Part shown: in pieces, positions 34,561-47,800 of the stretch | Numbering within the stretch: position 1 is the stretch's first letter | Layout of the letters: the number at the start of each line of letters is the position of its first letter | Assembly (NCBI RefSeq): GCF_021869535.1 | Contig: NW_026262690.1 | Span: forward strand, 13,131,501-13,195,500 | DNA from: Mytilus californianus | Lineage: Eukaryota > Mollusca > Bivalvia > Mytilida > Mytilidae | Length of the DNA: 64,000 nucleotides | Direction of reading: 5' to 3' | Translations under genes and position numbers: made by a program | Notes under the pieces: generated by a model | Told to the model about the DNA's origin: nothing | Databases searched by the model: none | The model's input: only the letters and a program-made list of their open reading frames with translations

Positions 34561-36072
34561 TCATCTGACACAATTAATTGTTTTGCGCGTATTCCACACA
34601 TCCTTTGAGTTAAGTCGTGTTTCTAGAACCAGGATTATGCCTCTTACTTTTATTCTGGTTTGTAATTTCTCGTCATTTCTTATTTTATATGCAACTTTTG
34701 CCAGATCATTTCGTGCCTCTTTCATTATAACGGGTAAATCGTCTACTACTCTGATTTTTTTATTTGCAACTTTGTATGCATTTTCTATTATTAATTGTTT
34801 GTCTGAGTAGTGCATAAACCTCACAATTATAGCATCTGGTCTTTTTTGGCCAACAACTGGGGCTCTTGATGGGATCCTGTGGGCATTTGCAAGGGGGAAA
34901 CTTTCTGCTTTAAACTTTTCTATCCCCAGCTCCTTCACAAAGAAATTGTCTACTACTTCCCATATGTTCTCATCTTGTTTTTGTTTTATACCGTAAATAA
35001 GAATATTGTATTTACGCTCATGTTTCTCTAGAAAAAGTTGATTTTCTTTCAACAGTCAGGGGTACTACTTAAACAAGTGATTTCATTATCACCTATTTCA
35101 GTGATTTGATAAATTCAGTTATCACCTATTTAAGTGATTTTGGTGTTTCCTTTGATCTTCAAATGCTAATTTCGTTGATTTTCCATATTTTGACAAACTT
35201 TTCTATAATTTTCCTACATAGAACTAATTATCCCTTTCTTTTGTATATCAATTTCACCAGTGCGCTTGGACAGTAAGTTAGTGCGCTAAAGCTTTTAAAA
35301 GTACCCTTGGGATTTTTTCTATAATCAAATATTCATTAACTACTCTTACTATCAGACAAAGGTCAACAATATTAGGTAACCTGATTGGTTTTCTTAAGAG
35401 TTATAATGATCTACTTCAAGGTTATGTCCTGATCTACAAATTATTCCAGTTTTTGCATATTTTAGATAAACTGTAAAACTGACAGGCTAATCAAGCAAAA
35501 GACAATTTCTGCATGTACATAGTTGTTTTTTCAATGGAATTCTTGTCTTTTTACCAATAAAAAAGGCAAGCTTGCGGGAAAAATATCAAGAAAATGTTAT
35601 AAACACGTGTTGAAGTGATTACATTTCAACTTCTCAAATTACTTGTTTCAGTGATTTTAAAAAGTCTGTGTCCATTTTTGTGAAAATTTTTAATATTTCA
35701 CAGCCTAAATCACTTGAAGAAGTGATTCTGAAATCACTTGTTTAAGTAGTACCCCTGACTGTTCAATGCGAAAAGTTTGTCGTCAATGTTTTTTTTCAGA
35801 CATTCCATTTTTTCCATTTCTAGAGTATTGAGTTGTGACTCTATGTACCCTATACCTCTCTCTAGCTCATTGTGATCTAGTCTAAGCTTTTCCACCTCAG
35901 TTTGTGTAGTACTAAGATCTGACTTTACTTGCACAACTTCTGACCTGACCTCGGTAATTAGATGCGTTAAATTTTGTTCAACAGAGTCTAGCCTTGATGT
36001 AAAGAGTGTTACCTTTGAATCAATACCCATGACAACAGACTTAAGATCGACAATAGCTTCTAAAGTCGCCAT
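34561..36072 (-). pseudogene. LINE ORF1 (coiled coil plus RRM-like), split by a DNA element
   Basis: The minus strand from ATG 36072 encodes MATLEAIVDLKS, then a heptad-rich segment (DSVEQNLTHLITEVRSEV, TQTEVEKLRLDHNELE) typical of the ORF1p coiled coil. After the insertion (35053-35761) the second part has HERKYNILIYGIKQ, AHRIPS, RPDAIIVRFMHYSDKQ and KKIRVVDDLPVIM, ending at 34561. These match the L1 ORF1p RNA-binding core and C-terminal domain (Transposase_22-type). Removing the element and one target copy leaves the two parts in the same frame. It probably belongs with a LINE like that at 26795-31098, but 3.5 kb separates it from that ORF2. Confidence 0.8.
35053..35761. mobile_element. 709-bp inverted-repeat DNA element inserted in LINE ORF1
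   Basis: Ends CAGTCAGGGGTACTACTTAA and its exact inverse; the perfect inverted repeat is about 33 bp and continues imperfectly with 'agtgatt' boxes. TTCAA lies directly on both sides (35048-35052, 35762-35766), a 5-bp target duplication. The interior repeats boxes around 'tcacttgtttaagtga' and codes for nothing. Non-autonomous; superfamily not assigned. Confidence 0.85.
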
Positions 36073-36406
36073 ATTATCGAGTACGTACCTGACAAGTCCC
36101 GATGTAAACAATCACTATTCTCACAAATCACGTTGATTATGTAATCATATAATTATTGTTATTTACTCAACATTCTGAATTAAAGTAGAAGTAATTTTTA
36201 AGTTGTTTACTGTTTACATTGTTTTTTCCCGACAAATTACTTTTTCCTAGTGGACATACTACTTTTTTTCTTTAGCTAATAAATTTCGTGGGTGCCGCCA
36301 TGACAGGGGCAGATAACAAAATGTCTTAATTTAGATATGTCCTAGTTTTTTCCTGTAAACAGAATATACATTGCATTCATCTTATCGTACCGTATAACGT
36401 TATACC

Positions 36407-36839
36407 TATGGCAAGCCAAAGTGGACAAAAAGATCTATTTTCTAATATTAAAAAATCGTTTTCTTATATTAGAAAATCATTTTCTAATATTAAAAAATCA
36501 TTTTCTAATATAAGAAAATCATTTTCTAATATAAGAAAATCATTTTTTAATATTAGAAAATTAAAAAAGAAAAACACGATTTCTTAATATTAAAAAATGA
36601 ATTTCTAATATTAGAAAATGAATTTCTTATATTAAGAAATGAATTTTTAATATTAGAAAATCAATTTCTAATATTAGAAAATCAATTTCTAATATTAGAA
36701 AATCCTTTTCTTATATTAGAAAATCCTTTTCTAATATTAGAAAATCCTTTTTTAATATTAGAAAATCCCTTTTTTAATATTAGAAAATCATTTTTTAATA
36801 TTAGAAAATAGCTCTTTTTGTCCACTTTTGCTTGCCATA
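36407..36839. mobile_element. Inverted-repeat element with a core of palindromic AT satellite
   Basis: Ends TATGGCAAGC ... GCTTGCCATA, with an inverted repeat of about 26 bp including 'aaagtggacaaaaaga'. TATACC is on both sides (36401-36406, 36840-36845). The core (36440-36808) is about 17 units of roughly 21 bp, each close to the palindrome ATTTTCTAATATTAGAAAAT. Confidence 0.85.
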
Positions 36840-36845
36840 TATACC

Positions 36846-39050
36846 TCATGATATAGGAACATTCATATTGTTTTTTGTCAATAACAAGGTTAGTTTGTTT
36901 ATATCAAAGCACTATACTATGTATTTAATGCATCTACATGTATACATTGTATATATGTATAAAGATCATGTCATTGATACCTGTAATTTCGCTGCTCTGG
37001 ATGCGACTTGGCAGTTGCACATAAACAATTCGTTTCTAACCTTGACCGGAATATCATCTTTTTGGGGTTAATTTTGCTAAAATCCATTTTGATCCAATCG
37101 TTACTACTCGGCCATTCTCGCTATGCAGTACAATAAGTTATTTCTTCGTGCAACCAGAAAGGCCGAGTAGTTCCGATTGCATTTTGATCATTACTTAATG
37201 CAGTTCATTGAACTATTGAACTCGTAACGTACACAAGTATGTCGCAGCACATGTATGCTTCAAGTAAAGTATTGGAAAAAGCTAATATCGTTTTGGTAAG
37301 TACGTTTTATAACAAAAAATTTCAGTGTACCTTTTTCTTTTGCAGTGTGTTGAAATTGATAATGCATACACTTTAACTTATACACGAAACGGCATAACGG
37401 ATTTTATTATACCTCTGACAGTATGTTTTTTCTTTATAAAAAAGAATGAAATATTTGTGCTATTTCATTCCACAGACTATTTGCCAGTCAATAGTTTCAA
37501 AGACTATTACCCCGGTCAATAGTTTGATCAACATATTTCTTGTACTTTTTCATACTAATTTTTCATTGAACAACAATGACGTCATCGACTATTCTGCTTG
37601 GATTTGTGCGCTTTGCAACGTTAAAAGCTCTAAAATATCACAAACGGTATAATCTGTATGTGTCGGTCGTCGTAATTTCAAATTATTATATTACTTACAA
37701 AAGAAGCAATTAAAAAAGAAAAAGAAATCTACGCTACACATTTGAAGAACTAAAACATAACAAAGTATGGTATGGGTCTGTCGTCGTCTTCACAATCTGT
37801 GATTGCTTTGGTGTACGGTAATATATTTTAGCTAGCGATTATTATATGCACGGGAAATTTTACACAAGGATTCCTGGTCTTGATTACCGTGAATAAAATA
37901 TTCACAAATACCACACGGGCAAAAAAAAACCCGATGGTTCATCTGGTGCATGTTTATGTGACTATTTTTTTCTCCATGTGGTGTATATAGACTTTTTAGA
38001 AAGTTGTTTTGCTCGGTATAATAAAACATTTAATGACTGGTTATGATTGTAATAGCAAGTTTGTTGTCCCTTTGATACTAGAATCATGTGCAAAACAGTG
38101 TAGACGAGACCATTGATTGGCGCGCTAAAATATCCCATTGACTGGGCCAGATTAGGTGAACGTTCGTCTGTAACGCACACTGCTCACGACGTACTTATTA
38201 TAGACATTTAAACTGTGGGGTCACCAAAGGGTCTCAACGACTAAATAAAAATAATTCGAAAGACTTTGTGTTTTGATTTATATTGAATACTTAAAAGTTC
38301 TTTACTTGTGTTTTTGTTATGTTTTGATAATCAATTTTTATGATATCGCACGTTCTTTCAGCAAAAAAAAAAAGGATTTAACTGGCTTTAAAAGTTACAA
38401 TGTATGTGTTGATTATTATCTTTTTTCGGACGTCAAAGCGATTTAACAATTGCGGTTGTCCAATTATGTCATCTTTTAACTTTTATCTGGTCAAAATTTT
38501 ATTTTAGAACGAATGCATGATCAACTTTAAAAAGTGTGCAAATACAAAACATATAGACAAAATATACTTCTGTCCTGTCTTTTTCGTACTTGCAAGTTAT
38601 TAGACAGTAAAAAAGCTATTTGGATCAAGCCTTGTGAAATTTGCATTTACCCGTTATTGGATAGGTAAAATGTATAGTTTGGGGAACTTTTCTGCTAACT
38701 ACTATACTTGTGAAAACTCTTGGCAACAGAAACGTATTCAGTTTTTTTTTTAATCGACCCAATTTATATAGTAATGGACGACTTCGTACATTTTATGATC
38801 GCAAATAAAATATGTATATAATATACTGCGCACTGTAGTTCGTATATTCTTTTTTTCTTTTTTTAATGCGGGATTTGCCCGTCTTTCTGTGAGTGATTAT
38901 TTGTTATTGACACCTTAAGCTTACTTGCAAATAATTTAAAACCAAGACTTGGTAATATTGCGGACCATTTGCCAGTTTCCATGCGGTATCCGTGTTTTTT
39001 CTCTCGCTCTGTTCTGCATCCACTCAACTTTCGTGTTTGTTATGACAAGG
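36846..39050. other. Intergenic stretch without recognised genes
   Basis: AT-rich; short frames only. A small hairpin 'gaatgaaatatttgtgctatttcattc'-like segment lies near 37443-37470 (given without its centre elsewhere). Nothing else that I can support. Confidence 0.4.
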
Positions 39051-39500
39051 CCATTTGAAGCTTTCATGCTATACAGTATGTGTTTTGCTTATTGTTGAAG
39101 GTCGTACGGTGACCTATATTGCTTACGTCTGTTGGTCACTGGAAGGGATTAGTCTGATTGTCTATCACACCACATATTCTTATTTTTATATGCAGTTATA
39201 TCTATCATAAAATTGAGAATTGAAACGGGGAATGTGTCAAAGAGACAACAACCCGACCAAAGAGCAGAAATTTGTTTTTCGTTAATTCTTTTGTTGTAGA
39301 TTAGGCCGTTGGTTTTCTCAATTGAATTGTTTCATATTTTTCATGTCGGGGACTGTTGTAGCCGACTATACGGTATGGGTTTTTTCTCATTGTTGAAGGC
39401 CGTACGGTTGCCTATACTTGCTTACATCCACTTCATTTGAACTTTGGTGGATAGTTGTCTTATTAGCAATCATACCACATCTCCTTATTTTTATATAAAG
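39051..39500 (+). repeat. Two successive PLE/SINE-like 3' tails
   Basis: 39060-39190 and 39290-39495 both carry 'gttgaaggccgtacgg', 'cctatattgcttacg' or variants, and 'ataccacatctccttatttt'-type ends. Between them (39220-39280) is a piece of the 'gtgtcaaagagacaacaacc' repeat. Confidence 0.7.
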
Positions 39501-39639
39501 TTGTATCAATTGTGACTTTAGATACATTGGTGTATTGATTTTTGTTTGCGTTACGTCTAGTGTCAAATTTGTCATGTATGTTTAGGACTATTAAATATAT
39601 TGCAGATAGTTTCGTAATTAAACGGCTTTAGATCTGTTA

Positions 39640-40290
39640 TACGACAATAATACATAAAAAGATGAAAGGTAGGAAAATTAAAAGAGACCACAACAACAAA
39701 GACCATCGAGTTCTGTCCATAAATAGTAAAAATAGACGTTTAAATAAACAATGAACAACACAAAACCCGGATAGCCGGACGTTTGGCTCAAAATTTAGTG
39801 GGGCTAATCCATGCAGTTTAACATGCAATCCCTCCCTGGCCAGACTTGGTGCAGGCACACAATCCAGTGGGTTAAATCAGTATAACATGCACCCTCCCCA
39901 GCCCGACTTTGGTACAATATGTAGCGGTGTATTGCTGTGTGTTTGTTTAATCTACACTGGCTAGAGGTATAGGGGGAGGGTTGAGATCTCACTAAACATG
40001 TTTAACCCCGCCGCATTTTTTCTCCTGTCCCAAGTCAGAAGCCTTTGTTAGTCTTCAGGTTGTATGTTTTTTTAATTTTAGTTCATCTATTTGTTTAGGA
40101 GTTCAGTATGACGACCATTTTCACTGAACTAGTACACATTTTTGTTAAGGGGCTAGCTGAAGTGCGCCTTCGGGTGCGGGATTTTCTCGCTGTGTTGAAG
40201 ACCAATTGGTAGTCTTCGGCTGTTTTGTTTACTCTTTGGTCGGGTTATTGTCTCTTTGACACATTCCCCATTTCCATTCTCTATTTTAAC
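39640..40290. repeat. Mixed dispersed repeats
   Basis: 40165-40285 is the reverse complement of the repeat at 12510-12660 ('gcgggattttctcgctgtgt', 'tctttggtcgggttattgtc'). 40020-40070 has 'cccaagtcagaagcctttgt' as in PLE tails. 39640-39990 looks like further dispersed repeat but I cannot match it inside the window. Confidence 0.55.
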
Positions 40291-41847
40291 ATGTAACCTT
40301 CCAACTTTTTTTGTCTGTCTTGACTATATTTGGCATTAAACAATACAAGAAAAATAAACTACACAGCGCAGCGTCCAACAGGATTACAACAAGAAAATTA
40401 ATTTTAAAAATGCGGTCAAAAGTAAAAATTTGCTCGCAGCGGAAAAATGCAACAGCCTTGATATTCATTTGAAATGAAATAATTGTAATGATTTACAAAA
40501 CGTTACTTTTTCCAATATAAACATTCAAATTATTTTGTTTTTTGTTGTTTTTGATTAATTAACAACATCTTTAAAAATACCACATTCTGACTTCGATATT
40601 AAGTAGACCATAAAAGCGATGTTCATTATCTTTCTTCTGTTTTTAAATATGAAGAAAGGGGTAGTCCGGTTGTCTAATACGTCAATGAGACAAAAAAAAA
40701 ACGACAAAAATAAAAAAAGGGGAAACATTCTTTCTTCAACAAAAGAATACATCACAAGAATATACGTTTTGTAAGAAAAAGACCAAATTCGTGAGACGTT
40801 GTGTAGGACTTGAATAGCCAAGGCAAACTGATAAACATCTGAATGAATGTAACGATTTATGTAAAAAAAATCAAGGTATTAAACAAAAAAATAAAATGAT
40901 TTTTTAATTATCCGGAACTCTTCACAAACAAAACCTACATGTATGCATTGAATAGATAGTAGGCCACTCTTTTAAAATGATTACAACGTAGAAGTACTTA
41001 TTCTCGTAATCAATAAGATATTTTGCGAATTAACCCCATCAACTTAATTTTTAAGTGTTTTCAATGAATAAACGTATTTTTGGATTATCTAATGATATCA
41101 GCTCTGAACATTATTATTCTTTGAAATGAAACTGTTGTATGTGATGGTATAAAAATATTTAAAACAATCTTTAAAGTTTTGTGAATGAAAGTTTCATTTT
41201 ATGTATCGAAATGTGCAACAAGTGATCATTATTTAAATCCCCACTGGAAGGCCTCTGATAGACTGAGTGAGCATAAAATCATTGTTATCGATAGCCGATG
41301 GCAAACAAGTTAGAGGTAAATGATTCAGTATTATTACCAACAAAAGTTTTACGGTTGTCTACGCTGTTATGAAAACGATTCTAACTATTGACCTCGGCTT
41401 CGCCTCGAGCAATAGTTGGTATCTCAGGGACAACAAACTTGCTAGTTACCCTCATCTCATAAACAGTTAATAGGTGTATAATGTTCACATATTAATACAA
41501 ACAGGAAAACAAGCAAACCAGATTAACAACCGTCGTAATGTGTTAAATGTGTAATGTGTTAAATGACCTCATGTATCCACCAAAACATTACAATTATATA
41601 CACGATTATATGAAACGAACAAACTACTTAGCATAATTTCTAATGAACATAGTTATATGTAATCGTACAATGAAATAGCAATTGACCGCTTCATAAATAT
41701 GTCGTAAACATGTTTTAAACATTGATTGTTCGTGTTAAGGAAATTATTTTTGAAGATTTTTAATACTCAAGGCTCAATACCTCGTACAGATAAAATGTTT
41801 TTATTAGGATATGTTTTTGTTTAATTTTTGTTTTATTTGACAGAACA
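40291..41847. other. Upstream region of the esterase gene
   Basis: AT-rich with no recognised gene. A small hairpin 'ctattgacctcgg / cctcgagcaatag' lies at 41390-41420. 41838-41842 (tgaCAG directly before aacaATG) can serve as acceptor of a 5' UTR exon; its donor and the promoter are not identified. Confidence 0.45.
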
Positions 41848-44800
41848 ATGCCATCTTGGTTGACATGTACAGTTATAATAGTTTGCATTGCTTACTATTT
41901 ATACATACCACTCCCGGAAAATGCAGCGGAACCATGGAAACAACGATTTACATATTCTACATTTAAAATCATAAATGATGTGGTAAGATATAGTTCAGCT
42001 TTCCGAATAAAAAAAAAAAATTCCATAGTAGAGTTTTGTAAAAGAAGGAAGGTCTATAATAACACAATCACGTATGCTCTTAAAACAGCCAGGTGACCTC
42101 GAGGTACAGCACGGGAAAGGACACCGGAGCCAGCTAGAATAGTATAGCAAATAAGGATTAATTCGTAATGAGAACTCTGTTATAGTTTAATGTTGATGTG
42201 CGCATTTAAAAGACTTTGGAAAAAGAGAAAAAAGATACCAAGGGGATATTCAAAACCCACAAGTCGAAGACTGAAACTAATCAACAACACCATGGCAAAA
42301 ACAGAACTGGGAGATACAAATACAGAATTCTCTTAAATAATACATTTTAATTTTCAGAATATTACATGAAAGTAAGGTACCAACCATGTAAAAAATCACC
42401 AGGCTTTTAATTTTGTACGCCAGACGCGTGTTTCGTATACAAAAGACTCATCATAGTGCTCGTATCAAAACAGTTGGAAGGCCAAATTAAATACAAATTT
42501 GGAAGATCTGTAGGGACAGTCAGCTAGACAATAACTATAGTAAGACACTAGCCATTTTGTAAGTGGCAGACGGGTAGACAATGCCAACTGATAAAATTAA
42601 ATATTATAGGTCACAAGCCATTATGTAAGGGACAGACGGTGGCTGACAATGTCATATGATAGAATTATATCCGGGCATCAACCATTCTGCAAGATAATAC
42701 CACGTGATTCCTTGATAGGCAATAAGACACAAACCATTCTATAGATAAGTGACAGACGGTGAGACAATGTCATATGATAATTATATTGATATAAAAGCAC
42801 CAACCATTCTAAAAGTGACAGACGGTTAGACAATGTCACATGATATATTGATATAAATGCACCAACCATTCTATAAGTTAGACAATGCCACATGATATAT
42901 TGAAATAAAAGCACCAACCTTTCTATAAGGGACAGACAGTTAGACAATGCCACTTGATATATTGATTTATTATATGACTATAAATTTTCTAATTTCTCAT
43001 TGGCTTAAAGCATACGGAATTTTCTTGTGTAAAACATTATATTCACCGCGGGAAAAATCATGAGAGGTTAATATAAGATTTGGTAAAGCTATCGTGGACC
43101 TAAATATAGTTATTCCTATGTAACGTAAATGATGTGGATTTATGGCGTCATTCAAGTTCTCGTTTTTCAGTGATTTTTTTCTTAGATTATCTTGAATATT
43201 TCAAATTATAGAAGTAAGCAACTGCACTGTATACGTGACAGGCGGCAAGACAATGTCACGTAATAGATTGAAAGTTAGTAAGTCACCTTCCATTCTATAA
43301 GTGACAAACGGCTACACACTGCCTAATGATTGTTTGAAATTTATTAAGTCACCAACGATTCTAGAATTTTTTTTTTTAAAAGATACCAGCCTTAAAATGG
43401 TGTACGCCAGATGCGCGTTTCGTCTACGAAACACTAATCAGTGACGCTCGAATAAAAAAAGTTAAAATGCCAAATCAAGTACAAAGTTGAATGGCAATGA
43501 GGACCCAAAATGCCAAAAGGTTTTAATAACAGCTGTGACGGATGTTTAGAATGATAATGTCACATGATTGATTGAAATAAGTAAGACTACAACCATCATG
43601 TAAATGGCAAACAGCTGGAAAATGCCACGTGGTAGAATGATATCAATACAACAACCAATTTGGAAGTGCCAAACGTTTAGACAATACCACGTGATAGGTT
43701 TAAAGTTAGTAAGACACCACCTATTCTGAAAGTGACAAACGGCTAAACTACGCCAACTGTACGATTGAAAGCTAGTTAGGCACCAACACTGTGTACGTGA
43801 CAAACAGCTAAACAACGCCACCTACATAAAATTTGTATATAACTCTTTTCTGGATTCATTTTCATCAGGAACGCTCAACCTAAACATTTGAAAGCCAGAG
43901 GTACGTGAATACTGCAACGTTAATGTTAGGAGCTATGAGACCAAAAGGACCTAAACAAAATAAATCAACGAAGGAAGATAGAACCTTTGTTTCATAAGAA
44001 TTTCTTGATTTGTGAACGGAGACTTTTTAATAAGAATAAGTTATAAATCATGTCAATACCGAAGCAGTGATTACGGAGCTGATGATACTCTCGGGGTCCA
44101 CCATCAGCTGTATTGAACCAGAGATGGTTAATGAAATAAACACTATATAAAGGTCGTGAGTCCGAAGCACTTTCTGGATTCACCTGCACCAGAGAAGTTC
44201 AAATCCAAAATCTGTAAGGAAGGGATCCAATAATAAGCTACAACATAAGGAACTATATGACAAAAAAAGACCTTATTATAAGTAAGCCATTGGCCATTCT
44301 GTAGGTAGAAGACAGCTAGACAATGCCACATGATAGATTGAAAGATGATAGGCCAGTACCAAATAATCAGCTTTGTATCTTTGACGAGTTTTTTTCTACC
44401 AACGCTAACTTGAAAAAAATATTTAAAACTCCCCCACCCACTTTTGTGTTTTTGAACATGATAAGTTAGGTCCCATAAACACGATAAAAGTGGGTAAATG
44501 TAACTTATCACAACGTACCAGTACAGATTCATTGTTTTACAACAATATAATTCATAAATAAAAGTACTTAAAAAACATTTAGTTCAGATATCCATGTATC
44601 AATCGATTAAGCTGGAATCAAATTCCAAACAGCTTTAGCTACATCTTAAAGAATAATCTATTTCAGGCAAGGATTGCTGGTATATTTGGATTTTCCAAAA
44701 TTAATGTAACACGGAGCGGTTTAGGATTTTATCCATTAGTAGACTGGTTAATTTCAAAGCCAATTAATGATATCAAGGTGGGTTATTTAAAAACAAACAA

Positions 44801-47800
44801 ATATTTTAAAAAAATACAATGTTGTTTTTTTTTTATTTCGCATATCAATAATATGAGATGTGGGGTGAACGTCAACCTGACAGCAACCCAATAGATATAA
44901 GAAGATGTGGTATGAGTGCCAATGAGACAACTCTCCATCCAAGTCAAAATTTATAAAAGTAAACCATTATAGGTCAAAGTACGGTCTTCAACACGGAGCC
45001 TTGGCTCACACCGAACAGCAAGCTATAAAGGGCCCCAAAAATTACTAGTGTAAAACCATTCAAACGGGAAAACCAACGGTCTAATCTATATAAAAAACGA
45101 GAAACGAGAAACACTCATGAACCACATCAACAAACGACAACTACTGAACATCAGATTCCTGACTTAGGACAGGTGCAAACAATTGCATCGGGTTTTAAAC
45201 GTTTTAATGGTACCAAACCTTCACCCTTATCTGAAACAATAGTGTAACATCACAACATAGAAAGACACACTATAAAATATAAATAGAAATGGCTTAACTC
45301 AATCAAAAGACCTATTAACATCAGTGAACATACACAGGACAGATAAATTTGATCTATGATACAATGTAAATACAAAATAAATAAACTAAGGGAAGAATAT
45401 GCATGTATTATTCTCAAAACAACAATAAGTCAATCAATTAAGTCAATACATTATTCATCATCAAATTGGTCTGTTCACATGTAAACGTATATTTACTCCG
45501 CTTAAATTCCACTGGGAACAATGTTATAAACAATGCCAAAATATCTGTTCCTGTTGGAACACATATTCTATAATCTTTATTCCGTCCGGAACAAATACTG
45601 TAATATTTGTTCCAGAGGAAATATTACAACAGAATATTCTTCCATTTGGAACTGGGGGTGATTTCAGGTGCTTGTATGTACACACCCGGTGATAAGTCTA
45701 CCTCGGTAGCTGAGTAAATGTTGTTGTGTAAAAACGGCCATGTATTGCCAACCTTACGTATAGATTATACCACTACATCGACTTGTATATGATATTTCTA
45801 TTGTCGAGACAAATCAAACATTCAGAATTAACCTGTTGAGAGTGAAAACTATCGTACTGCACAAGATACAGAGGTAATCACTGTTATTCTGACGATTCCA
45901 CTCGACATTTATGCAAACAATTCCAGATTTGCCAAAATAATGCATTCTTTCTGTGAGACGTTAACAGACACATCAGCCTATTTTATGACGTTACAATTGC
46001 ATAATCATAGTAACTACGTTTCAGGAATCGATATAATATTTGATACAACATTCATATCATTGCAGATGTATGAATATGTAATTGGGTTAGGAACTACTTC
46101 TACCGTATATTACAGTTGAGCCATTTAGAGATCACCCACAGTTTTTAGTGGGGTTCGTGTTCCTCAGTGTTTAGTTTTCTATGTTGTGTTTTGTGTACTG
46201 TTGTTGTCTTTTGGTCTTTTTCTTTTTTTGCCATGGCGTTGTCAGTTTATTTTCGACTAATGCGTTCGAATGTTTCTTTTGTATCTTTCGCCTCTCTTTT
46301 ACTCGGAGAACAGGCATACCTATGCAACGAGGAACGTTAAAAAGCCTGGCAGGACGTAGATATTTTTATGCATTTGAAAATTAAATACTTTCCTGTATTT
46401 TGAAGCGCATTTGTTTCGTTTCTAAATAATCGTGTATCTACCACAGCTCAGCTTAATGCCTCCTCTGAACATTTGAAGGTCCCCACTATGTATTGGTTAC
46501 CTAAACTACACAAAAAAACAAGTAAACTATCGTTTCATCTCGGCCTCTAGGAAATGTTATATTACCAATCTCTCCGTGCTTTTAACTAGTTCCTTAACTA
46601 CAGTACTATCAAAGAACTTATCAATAATTTTTGTAATAAAACATGAAAACAGTGGAATTAACCATTTTTGGAGTGTAAAAAATTCTTTGGATGTTTAAGA
46701 TAAATTATGTGCTTTTGATGGTCTTTTAGATTCTGTTGATAGTTTTGACTTTTCCACTCTTTATACTACACTTCCACACAATCTTATCAGACAAAAGTTT
46801 CTCTATTTTAATAAATGGTCGTTTGATAAATATACTGCAAGTGATATAAAGCCCTTTTCTCAAATGAGAAAGATTAATGTGCTAGATATACTTACTGGAG
46901 GTTTGATGATACGATTGAAGCCGTTAATTTTCTCCTGATAACATTGATGCACGTTTCGGCAATAAAGTTTTCGACAGATTGTAGGTATTCCTATGGGCAC
47001 CAATTGTGCCCCTTCAATAGCAGACTTATTCCTGTACTATTATGAATCACAGTTTATGGCCAAACTCAGTAAAGACCCGTCTAAATTCCATTTACTTGAT
47101 AAATTCAACAACACTTACCGTTATCTTGATGATATTTTTTCGTTGAATAATCAAGAATTCTCTAAATATACTGCCGAAATTTACCCAAAGGAACTTAATT
47201 TAAATAAATCAAATATTAACAGCAATAACTCTACACAAAAATTTACGACAAAAGGGATGATTTTATTTTCCTTATTGTTAATTTTCCTTTTTTGGAATCA
47301 CAACTCCACCGCTATGCCCGTGTCTGTAGTGACGTTTTGGAATTCAAAAGCGTAATCTATGTATTACTGGTAAATTATTAAGTCAGGGATTTCGTTACTA
47401 AAAACCTTAAAAAGTTTACTAAATTCTTCCATAGATAAAAAGATTTGGTTTGCAAGTTTGGCTATGCATGTAGAAAAGCTCTTTCAAGCGGAATATAAAA
47501 ATAAGGAGATGTGGTATGATTGCTAATGAGACAACTATCCACCAAAGTTCAAATAAAGTGGAAGTTAGCATTATAGGCAACCGTAAGGCCTAAATTTTAC
47601 GGTGATGTTGTTTACCGAGCCCGGAAATTTAGATATGATCCGGGTAAATCTATCAATCATTTAAATAAACTTATTCTAAAAGGTTACCAATTCAACTGGG
47701 TAATTATATCTTTGATTATTGTTTTTATTGGTGTAAATATTGATTTTGTTATCAGTAAATTAAAACAAAACTAAAATATTATTGATATACACATAATTTT

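Noticed and set aside
34561-36072. Host gene encoding a coiled-coil protein
   Set aside because: The coiled coil followed by the YNILIYGI and VRF motifs is the LINE ORF1p layout.
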